Assembly (NCBI GenBank): GCA_031213475.1 | Contig: JARUPZ010000016.1 | Coordinates: 434,001 to 498,000 of the forward strand | Source: Nereocystis luetkeana | Lineage: Eukaryota > Sar > Phaeophyceae > Laminariales > Laminariaceae | Direction of reading: 5' to 3' | Length of the DNA: 64,000 bases | Part shown: piece after piece, positions 47,970 to 59,612 of the stretch | Position numbering within the stretch: position 1 is the stretch's first letter | Layout of the letters: the number at the start of each line of letters is the position of its first letter | The notes under the pieces: model-generated | The model's database searches: none | What the model was told of the DNA's origin: nothing | What the model saw: only the letters and a program-made list of their open reading frames with translations | Made by a program: the position numbers and the translations under genes

Positions 47970-50900
47970 CTGTGCAAAAGACGAGTTGGTGCATCGGCAA
48001 GAGGGGAGGGGGGGTGTACTCTTATGATATGGCCGTAATCGTAAATGAACACAGGTCTTCGTATTCCTACAAAGGCCGGGACGGAGCACGTCGGCTTTTC
48101 ACCGACCAGGCAGATATTGCTTGCACCAAGCGCGAAGCGCCGTGAGGTGTTGGGCGAGTCACATGAAGGGTGAGCTGCATCCTACTAAAAACCGCTTTAG
48201 AGGCGGATTTTCTTGCATATGGATGACAGCGTCAATGGATTGATTTAATTTCTGGTGTGGCCAATCCCAAAGACAACAATGGGTTTACCATGTAACTGCC
48301 TCGTGGGTGCCTCGCCATATACACACTACGTGATACGAACATCCCCCTTGTGCGGAGTGGAGGTTCTTCCCGCACAAAAATGATCTAACTCGACCGCCAG
48401 CCGTGGTGACCGCCAAAAAAAGAAAACGGTACCCTGGCTGTCTAGCTCACGTAGTGAAACGCGTATTTTACAGCGTCGTTGCCAACCGACGCCAACCCCA
48501 ACCTCTCTATATAGACCAGGTATATAATAGAGGGGGGGGGCGTACTATTTGTTGCTTGTCTTAGTAATTTTACCATTGAGGGCCGGTCTTAACGAGCGGA
48601 ATAAAAACGGAAAAAAAACGAAATAAGACGAACAGACTTTCGTTTTTCGCAGAAAACAGCAGGTTGGGTCCTAACGAGGGCAAAAAAAACGAAAAAAGTA
48701 CGAAACAAAAATAAGAAGCCGAGTCGAATTTTTACGCGGTGCAATTTTTCGGAATGACTCAACCGCCACAGCATGTGGTTCCCGGCGATAGCACTCGACA
48801 GAGACGGTGGATAGACACAACTCGCACACGTAAGGCACCCTCCACAGCAGGCGGTTCTCGTGGTGCAACCCGCTCCCTACAGAGTGCTCTAGAACTTGCG
48901 TATCGGCCATCGCTGTTCGATGGCAGACGTTTGAATGTTGAGTGGGACTCATGTCGAAAAATATACCGCCACAGCCACTTCCCGATCCCCCGGTTTCTTG
49001 CGAGGGCACCCTATGGTGATTCCCTACCCATATGTGCTCGCGCCGTCAGCAGACAAGCCGCGTGGCGGCCACATGCACTACCTCGGCCATCGTGCGCTTG
49101 CCAACCGGTCGTAGCAACTTTATCGGAACTTCATCCCAACGCTTCGAGCTCCTTCTATGTTCCTCTTCGACCCTGGGTATCCCATATTTCGTTTATTTGG
49201 CACCCATTTCGTTCTTTTTCAAGTCTTCTGGGACTTGAAAAAAAACGAAATGTGAAAACGAAGGTATTGGGATCTCTACTTCTGATTTTTATATTTTGAC
49301 CAATAAAACTCACGTGCTCCTTAGTTCTGTTTTGCGTTTTTTCATTTCGTTTTTTTTTCCGTTTATTTTGCCCTCTCGATAAGACCGGCCCTGACCATGC
49401 ATCCCTTTGGAGACGGAGCAGGGGGGGGGGGGGTTACTGTCAAAGTTGACACCTTTGTTGTTGGCGCTAACGAGGTGGGGCGGAAAGACCGATGCGTCTA
49501 GCACCACTCTGTGTCAAGAGCAAGGTTTATATTTCTATCTATTTCATCCCTTCCTTCCATCCTTCCTCCTTCGCTTCTTGTCTCCCTCCTAACCCCCTCC
49601 TTCCTCCCCTCTCCCCCTCCCTGCCTTACATCCCTGGGTCATTCCTTCCTCCCTCCCTCCCTCCCGTCTTTCCTTTCGCTTCTTCCAGCACTCGCTCACG
49701 GCGCCGCAACACGACCCCCAAAAAAAAAACTCGACTCACCGACGAAACAAAACCACTTGCGGAAGGAGAGCGGTACGCGCTGTAAAGGAGGCACGCACTT
49801 CGGGAGGGCATGCACTATTGTTGGAAAGGAACGACAACAAGCCGACACGCAACAGCTCTGTAAACAACCATACCGCTGGGCATTTTCTTGTGGGTACTAT
49901 CATACGCTCTCTACTCGGTTTACGCTGCGACTCGTACAGCGTATCACATGTATGCTGATCTCATTTTTATAGTCTTGTCTGAGAGGTGTCATACACGATT
50001 GTTTCCAGATAATGTGTACCTGGTAGATGTTTTCCGTGTTTACTCTTTTTCCTTGTGACGTAATCTTAATCTTTCACTCCAGAGCTATTGGAGCCTGTCC
50101 TGTGACCACGGACTGACTGCATTGTGGCGATGAGTTAACCCTTTTAGGGCTGCAGTCCCGTTTAGGGTACAAACCACTCAAATTCCACGTAATGTATCCC
50201 AAAAACGGGACTGCGGTACTAAAAGGGTTCACGTGACAACAACGAAACAGCAGTAACAACATAGATTGAACTACAGTAACTCCTCAGGACATGCGCGTGC
50301 GGACAAAACCAAACAGACGGACTGCTCACATCTCCTTCTGCCTGGTCGTTGCACAAGGCCGGCTCGAGAATATTCGTGCCCCTCGCAGGGTCCCAGCCGC
50401 ACTTGAGGCAAGCCAAGATCGCCTGCCCCACCGCCAGGCACATGTGATTCGGCGGGTTTCCCTGCAAAAAAAAGGGCGTGACGTGAAAAGGGGCGCGGTG
50501 AGTCGGGGTGCGATTGATGAGGGTTGCCCTCAAAAACAAAACAAAAAAAGGCGCTATGTGATAAACGAGTGCGTTGAGCAGGCGTGATTGATGATGATCA
50601 GCCAATTGAACCGGGCAAATGGGCAACACAACGCCGGCTTCTCAGAAACGATGAGAAGGCGAACGGTGCGCGACCTTGGCTGTGGAGGAGGGGGAGGGGG
50701 GACGGGGGGGGGGTCCTCATGTCATCCATGGCTGTATTCGTACTATAGATGACCGAGTCCCTACAATGCCGGGATGGAGCACGTCGGTGTTCACCGAGTA
50801 CGCAGACATTGCTAGCACCAAGCGCGAGAGCGGTGAGGTATTGGGCGAGTTGCATGGATTGTGAGCTGCATCCTACTGTCAATCGCTGGTCAGAGAGGGG

Positions 50901-53900
50901 CGGGGGCGTACTCATTTGTTGCTTGCCTTAAGTCGTTCGACCATTGACCACGCGTCCCTTTCGAGACGGAGCACCCCGCTCCTACTCCTGATAGAGACAC
51001 CTCCAACAGTTGGGCGCTCAATACGTTGGCTCCGCGCACTATATACCAGGTATACATTTTTTGCTAATCTTGTCCCCTTCCTGTTTCGCCGCCTGTGGCC
51101 ATCATCTATCTCCTAGGATAGCGGTCGTTTTCTCGCTGCTATCTACTGGAGTGTACCAAACTGGTCAGGGGGGTGGGGGGGGGTCAATCCACAGCACGCT
51201 TGGAAGCAACCGTCCCGACCTACTTCGTGAGCCAATCAGAAAAACGCCAACTCCAAACTTTGTGTGTATGCGTGCTCTATATATACCTGGTACATTAACA
51301 CCGTTACTTCTATCCATTGTCCTTCAGCACGCACACGCCTTTACCTTAGACCGACGCCAGCTCTGTAGTCACACGCGAAGAGAACATGAACCGCAAAACG
51401 ACGAAAATACGGACAGCAGTCAATGCCATGCTCTCTTGGGAAAAAAAATGAACCTTGACGTGACGGGGAGGAAAACATCTTAGTTTTCATGGAAGCAACT
51501 GCGACGATACCAACAGCAAAACTGACCCCTGAAGCACCAGCAATACTGGCAACATCAGCGCCAGCATCCACAATCCACACCATCACCAACACAGGCATCC
51601 ACACCAACAACACCCACAATATAACCACCAACCACACCACCGGCATCCACAACTTCACGGCCACCATCATCACCACCACTACCGCCACCACTTACCCCCC
51701 CCCTACATATTATCCATAGGTTGGGTAGGGGTCGGTTGGCAACGACACTGTAAAACATGCCGCTCACTACTTGAGCTAGACAACCAGGGTACTGTTTTTT
51801 TTCATTCATTTTTTGGTGGTCGGTCACAGCTGGTGGTCGAGTTAGAATATTTGTAGAGTGGTGGAGACCCTTTACTCCGCACAAGGGGGATGATCGTCAC
51901 GTACCATTACCTGGTAGTGTTTATGGTAAGGCACGCAAGAGGTAGGTACATAGTACCCCCATTGCTGTCTCTGCCACACCGGAAACTAAATTAACTCATT
52001 GAAGCTGTCATCCATATGCAATAAAATCCGCCTCACAAGCGGTTCTTAGTAGGATGCAGCTCACCCTTCGTGCGACTCGACGGACACCTCACGTTTCGCT
52101 TCGCGCTCGGTGCAAGCAATGCCTGCCTGGTCGGTGAAAACCCGACGTGTTCCGTCCCGGCATCGTACTGTAGGGATGCGAGGGTTTACGGTCATACGAC
52201 CACGGCCGTGCATGACATCGACTACACCACCCTCCTCCCCTCCCCCTTCCCTCCCTTCCACACACAACAAGTAGCGACTAAACACCCACCAGGCCGGTAG
52301 CCACCGAGTGCTGTACAGTGTCGAGATTGTCCCCGTACCCCGGAAACGTTGTAAGGTTATCCTTATCCACGGCGAACTCCGCGTGCGACTGGCCGAGCAC
52401 GTGCACCACCAACTCCGGGGACACCACACCACCATCCCCGCCTTGCCCCACAGAGGCGTTTCCCTCCGTTTGCGCTGCCGCCTGAGCGGAATATTGCGAC
52501 GTCGCTTGCGGGGTTGCCGTTTCTGCTGCTGCTGCTGGTGGTGGTGGTGTGGATGTGTCTGGGTCATTCTTGACACAAACCACTCCCGGGCACCAGCACT
52601 CGTCGTCTTCGACGGCCTCTCCCTCCAAATACGCGACGAACGCTGCCGAATGCAAACAAACAAAAAAGGAAAGCGGAGTTTCCGTTATCCCAAAAAATGC
52701 TCCTCCCTTGACAACATGCGGGGAGCTTCTGCGCCGCAGATCATGTAAATCAGGGGGATATATCTATACCCCAAAATAATAAGGTTGGTAACAGGGGATC
52801 TATCTGATCTGCCGGATGTGTCGAACTTAAGGAAAGAGCAACTGCAGCTAACCTAATTGATATCGGGAAGTTCCCCAAACCAAAACGGCAGACAGACGGA
52901 CCAAACAAAAATCAAACAACACGTGTGTCAAGCCACATGGGAAGCCAGCCGAGGTGGCATTGTGTAGGGCACCGAAAACTAGTGCGTATATAAAATAGGA
53001 AATCTCCCTCACCTGCTCGCACCCAGACGATCTGGCCCTCCCGGCAACAGGCTTCTGACGACAGCCCCCGAGCCCGCTCTACTACCGCCTCCATCTGCTC
53101 CGCCACCGCCTCCACCTCCTCCCCCTTCACCTTCACCTCCACGGGCCTTCCGATTCGTTCGTAGGTAAGGGAGCACGACTCTGGAAGGTTTCCCTTCCTG
53201 GCCGCTCGACGTATTTGGCGTTTCAGCTGCCGAGAAGTGGCGTCACAAAAAAAATGGAGGCGTTTCGCGAAAATCGGGAGGGGGAGTGTACTCACGTCAT
53301 GCATGGACGTAGTCATATGACAGAGGGGGGGGGGGGGGGGGGGGGTACTTGATAGGATATATGTACAGGGGGGGGGGGGGGGGTACTCATTTGTTGCTCG
53401 CTTTTGTCATTTGACAACCAACCACGCATCCCTGTCGAGACGGAGCACCGTTCCTACTCCTGCTAGAGGCACCTCCAACAGTTAGGCGCTCATCACGTTG
53501 TTCCCACATGTATAACGTTAACACTTTTTGCTACTCTCATTCGTTGCTTGCCTTAGGGTTTGACATTTGACCGCGCATGTTTTCCGAGAGGGGGGGGGGG
53601 TCGAAATAAGGTGAGACGAGAGGTGATGGGCAAAAATGCTACGAGTACGGTATACAGGAAACGGTTACTTTTGGGAGGGGGGGGGGGGGCATTAAAAGGT
53701 CCTACTAATAGGCTCATTCTTATCGGAGAGCGTTTTTTCCATGATTTCCAAAGTTCCGAAAAAATCGGAGGCATGTATCAATATACGGAGGCGTTCCGTC
53801 ACTATTCGTGAAATTCTCCAGGAGCAAAAAAATGAAGTTCGTTAAGTTTCACACATTTGGAAAAACAAATCAGGAAAATATGGAAGATTGAAAAATTGCG

Positions 53901-56900
53901 CGAAAAAAAAGTCAAAAATTTGGAGAAAAAAAAACTCTCCGATAAGAATGACCCTTAGTAGAGGTGTCTTCTGTTCTTGGCCCTCTACTATGGCAACTCA
54001 AGATAGCGACAAAAAACGACGATACATTTTGGTGTTGTCACAGTCGTCCACGAGCACAGCGCGAGCGTCCCCCGAAAAAAAGGCAAAAAGGATGGTAGGA
54101 TCATGCTGCCTGTGCCCGTGTCGTACGAATCCTTGGATCGTAACGCGGGAGAGGGGGGGTGTACTCGATAGGAGAGATGTACTCGATCTCATGCATGGCC
54201 GTAGTCGTATGACCATAGACCCTGGCATCCCTACATTGCCGGGACGGAGTATGCCGGGTTTTCACCAGGCAGACACTGCTTGCACCAAGCGCGAAGCGCC
54301 GTGAGGTGTCCGGCGAGTCGCATGAAGGGTGAGCTGCATCCTACTAAGAACCGCTTGTGAGGCGGACTTGCATGTGGATGACGGCTTCAATGAGTTAAAT
54401 TAACTTCCGGTGTAGGAACTTCCAGAGACAGCAATGGGAGTACTATGGAACTGCCTCTTGGGTGCCATACCTTGAAGACTACGTGATACGATCAATTTCC
54501 TTGTGCGGAGTACAGGTTCTTTACCTCGCACACATGATCTAACTCGACAAACAGCTGTGGGCGACTGCCAAAAAAAAAAAAAAAAAAACGGTACCCTGGT
54601 TGTCTAGCTCACGTAGTGAGCGGCATGTTTTACAGCAGTGTCGTTGCCAACCGACGCCAACCCAAACTAAATAAAATAGGGGGGCGCGCGGGGGGGGCAC
54701 CAACTTGTATCTTCCCCCCCCTCCCCCCACTTGTAGGAGGCGTCTCTATTAGGAGTAGGAACGGTGCTCCGTCTCGAAAGGGGTGCGTGGTCATTGGTCA
54801 AATGACTAAGGCAAGCAACAAACGAGTACGCCCCTTCCCCCCCCCAATGACGCAGTCGCCGTTGCCGAGATCATCACTTTTTTTCTACCATCGTCATCGT
54901 TCCTCTCTGACGTCCCGAGAGGATTAATATACAAGCTTTGGTGTACTGCAGTGGGGACAATCGGCGCCCAGAAAACCCTTTTAGGGCAAACGAGAGGACT
55001 ATTATACAAGGTTTAGTGTACTGCAGTGGGGCGGACAGTTTTCTCCCTTTTAGGGCAAAAACCGCAGTCCCGTTTCGGGGGCAAATTATACCACTCAAAT
55101 TCCAAGTAGTTGGTCCCCAAAACGGGGCTGCACTCCTAAAAGGGGCTAACCCTTTCAGAACCGCAGTCCCGCTTTGGGGACGAACTACTTGAAATTTGAC
55201 TGGTTTGTCCCCAAAACGGGACTGCGGTTCTAAAAGGGTTAAGAGGGGTAAAAAACGGGGGTTCTCTGGGCAATTTTGATGAGAGAGGAGACGGCGCTAG
55301 GGCAAGAGGTGGGGTGAGAAAAGACAAGATAGGGCAACGCAAGATGAGACCACCCGACGGCAGATGAAACGGCTCGAGGCGACAAGAGATGATGCCGGTC
55401 TGATCGTTAGTACTGCGTATGACATCAACATGGTGACCGAAAAGGTTTTAACGCACATTTTTCATGTTTCGATCAGACTGATTTGAGAAAAGGCCACGAA
55501 AGGCCGTTCTTGAGATGAGATGGGATGGGATGGGATGGGATGGGAAGAGGTAAGATGGGAAGGCACGCACCGGACGGGGCGAGACAGTTTCGAGGTAATA
55601 CGGGGGACCATAGTTAATAGGACCAAATATTGTTAGTAAAAATGGTTAAATATATACCAGGTAGTTTTTTATGTATACCTTAGGTCCTACTAACTATGGT
55701 CCCCCGAAGTAGTTAAGTCTACGGGGCGGTGCTGGGCGACGATGGAAGCAGGATCACCACTATCAACACCACTACCCTTGCCAGCAACAACACCAAAGCA
55801 CTGAAACCACTACCAACACTCATAATAGCACCACCACCACCAACAACAACAACAACAACAAAACCAACGCCAAACACACTAACAACAGCCCTAAGTTCGT
55901 TACGGCCAACGCCGGCTGAGAAACAAAAATATCACATTGGACACATCACACCAATACCGGCACCGGCACCAATACCACCAACAAAGAACCAACAACACTG
56001 CCATCGCCGCCAACAGCAACAAAGCAGCAATATCAACAACATCGACCACATCAAACAGCCCTGATGCTCGCCCAAACCCTATAAATGCTACCAGGTATAC
56101 AACAACTGCTCACGCTACCGCTCACGCTACCGCTCACGCTACCGCTCACGCTACCGCTCACGCTACCGCTCACGCTACCGCTCACGCTACCGCTCACGCT
56201 ACCGCTCACGCTACCGCTCACGCTACCGCTCACGCTACCGCTCACGCTCACTCACACGACGCACGCAAGATACAATAACCTAAACCAGTCCCTACCGAAG
56301 CAAACCATTTAGCAGCATTGCAGCAGTACGTGCAGCAATTTGTTTGAACAAAAATAAGACCACTTTCGGCAAGAGGGGAAACAGCACGAAAAACGTCGTC
56401 AGGGGAGAGACGGGTGTAAAAAAATGCCATCTCTTCCGTACGTTCTTCCGCCCACATGACTATTTTCGTTAAGGTTCCCCTTGCTGGAACCAAGCACGCC
56501 AGGATACGGCAGTGTAAACCCTTTTAGAACTGCAGTCCCGTTTTGGGGACAAGCCAGTCTAATTCCAAGAAATATGTCCCCAATACGGGACTGCGGTCCT
56601 AAAAGGGTTAAGGCATCGGTGCAGTCACACCTTATTCACCTTAGAGAGCGATAGCGGCGTTCGTAACACTTTTTGTCCAAATTATTTATGACTCACGTAC
56701 AGTCCCCCAATATATTTGGACCACTGTGTATTGAAAAGAGAAAGAGATCAGACAAGGCGACGCGAATGTGAGACGGGCACCCTCGAGCAAAGGTCAATGG
56801 TCTTCTTGTACGAGTATGGCTGTGGTGTGGAGTGCACGGAACGGAGTGATAAGGCCTTGGGTTCGACCTTGAACTTGTGATAATGAGGCCGTACCAACTA

Positions 56901-59581
56901 GGGGATGGGGACCTGGCATCCACATCGGTTTTAACCCATTAGGACTGTACTCCCGTGGCCGGGAAAAAACACATGAAATTAGACTCACATTTCGGTTTTC
57001 GTACTGTGCAGTGCTAAAAGGGTCAAGACACCTGCGTAGTCGTAGCCCACGGGATTTTGATTGCGTAATAGGCTAACCCTAAGCGTACGAGGTCCAATTA
57101 CAATCTGGGAGAGAGGATCTTTAGGTTGGTAGGCTGTTCAGGTACTTTGGTTCCTGTTGGGATCAAGGCACGGGCGAAGACCCAACCCGACCCCTGACTC
57201 TAACCCTAACCCTAACCCTGACCCCAAACCGCAGCCAAAACGGGCCAAAACTGCCCATAAACGCGGCTGCGCCGCGTTTGCATCGAACCAGGAAAATTCT
57301 CAATTGCGGACGACGATTCCGAAGCGCAGACCGCGCTACGTAAAATTCAAGTCAAAAACACCCCTAAAGATCCCTTCTCCCAGATTGCTAAACCTACTCT
57401 AGCGTACACACTGTAGCTTGCAACGTTATCTAATATTACGGGGGACCACAGTAAAAACGACCAACGGTACGCACAAAAATCAATACATTCACTTATTTTC
57501 ACTAACAATATTTGGTCCTATTTACCGTGGTCCCCGGTAATAGGCGTTTCTCGAAATGGGGTGTTGCGGTGGAGGTAGAGAGCTCCCACAGTAAAGCGTA
57601 CCCCTCTGACCCAAAATATAAAGAACTTTGGGATTGAATACTATTAATAATACGCTAGCTGTCTCAATGCTTCGGGTCAGAGTGATGTATAGCCTAAAAG
57701 AAATAGAGTTCTACCCCGACTGCACCTCGCGCCAGCTTCCACACTGAAACTAATACACTAGTCTACAGTAAACCTAGACCGCCGTTTGTCACAGAGAGCC
57801 AAACTGCCGTCTCCTGACCCACCCCTCCGTCTCTAAATGTGAAAAAAAAAACTTTTTAATATTAATATTTTCATCCAAACGACCCCTATATATTTGGAGA
57901 CGAAATTGATGTAACATACTTGGGGCACCTACTGTGGGATCACGGAGGGCGTGTCTTAACTTCCACCAAAGAGCATGGGAACGAGCGGAACGGAACAAGG
58001 CTGTTCGCGGTCATTCGTTCCGTCCCTATCTAACAAAACGTGCTTGGGTCCATGCAGAATGCTGGGCCTCGCCAGCCGAATCGGCACGAACGGTATATTT
58101 TGCACATGCCGCGGCAAAATGGTGTCCACATCCATCTTCGGTGGTGTCCATCTACATCACATAATCTGCTATTTGTTCCAGTTCGGTCGGGCCGTTCGGT
58201 CCTCCCAAACAAGAAAAAGGGGTGCAACACTTCGTCTTCCTCTTCCTACGTAGATATACTGTTTTTCCTCGGGCTGCACCGAATCTATTCGTTTCCCACA
58301 ACCAATCAACACCAACTCATGCGGCAAATAATATTCCATTCGGTCCGTTCCAATGCTCTCTGGGGGGGGTTAAGACACACCCTGAATAGTGGTCTACTTT
58401 GCCGCACCTGTTCTTTGGTCAGGCCAGGAGGCACGTCGACGCCCCAGCACCGCACTAGCCGCCGGAGATCTGGAAGGGTCCCCCCGCGTCCCTCCACCGC
58501 TCCCGCTCCCGCTCTCGCCGCCCCCGGCCCCCCATCCGTGGCGCCTTCGGGCCGGTGCAGAAGACAAATGCCGTTCTGGTGATCCGAAACAAAAAATGCA
58601 GGGAAGGAGAGAATCGTTGAAAATGACTGCCGCGCCGAAAAGAAAAAAACACACACACAGGGCTCGGGTGTGTTTTCTCTCCTTGCCTGTATATGATTCC
58701 TGTGTACGGAAGCAGATTATCCATTGTCCTTAAAAAACGCGTCCCATATACACTTGGTGTGACCCTAACCCATAAAACCTCCCCACGTAATAGTTAACCC
58801 AAGCCAAGAAAAACTACAAAGTAGGTGAAAAGTGGCATTTTGGCCACTTTTTGCAACAACCTTAGAAATACCCCAAGGTTTCGTGGGTCGCGGGAAAAAA
58901 AATACATAGGGAACACGCCACACCACGCTACAAGGAACCCAACGAAGCACTCAAATTCCAAGTAGTGTGGCCCCAAAACGGCATCGTAGTTTTGCCCTAA
59001 ATGGGTCACGTCAACTCTCTTTCGCAGAGGCTGCCCATACAGGCAAATCATACTACCTACTACGAAACTTCCACACGTCGGACAGATCATTGATTTCTGT
59101 ACTAGCAGCAGACCTTTCAGGGCAAATGATCTGTATGATCTGATCATCTATAGCTCATGTTGCCGGGTGGGAGCCGTATAATCCGCATGATCGGCTGTAG
59201 CACTTACCTCCTGGGGTTTTGATCTGTACTATACAGATCCTGCACAGCATATTCAACACTGCTGCATGCTAGGATCTAGATGGTCTATCCATACATCGTG
59301 TGCAAACATGACCACCACCATAACAACAGCGTAACATAAAACGTTCACCAGAAAATAGAAACATAGCAAGTGCAATTCCAAATGTACTGGGTACGAAAAG
59401 GCAACAACAACAACAACAACCACGAAAAAAAAAAATGATGACCAGGAAATACAAAACTAAGGCGGCCGAAAAAACGATGATGGTAGATCACCAGGCGACA
59501 AAAACCCTGCGTATGAATAGCCTTTCTCACATGCCAGAACTCCTGGACCAGAGCAAGCCCCGGAACGATGAACTCCTCCTC

Positions 59582-59612
<31 letters not shown>

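Noticed and set aside
57190..57225. Telomere repeat (CCCTAA)n
   Set aside because: Only a few units, and part of a MITE that also occurs at 19.5 kb.
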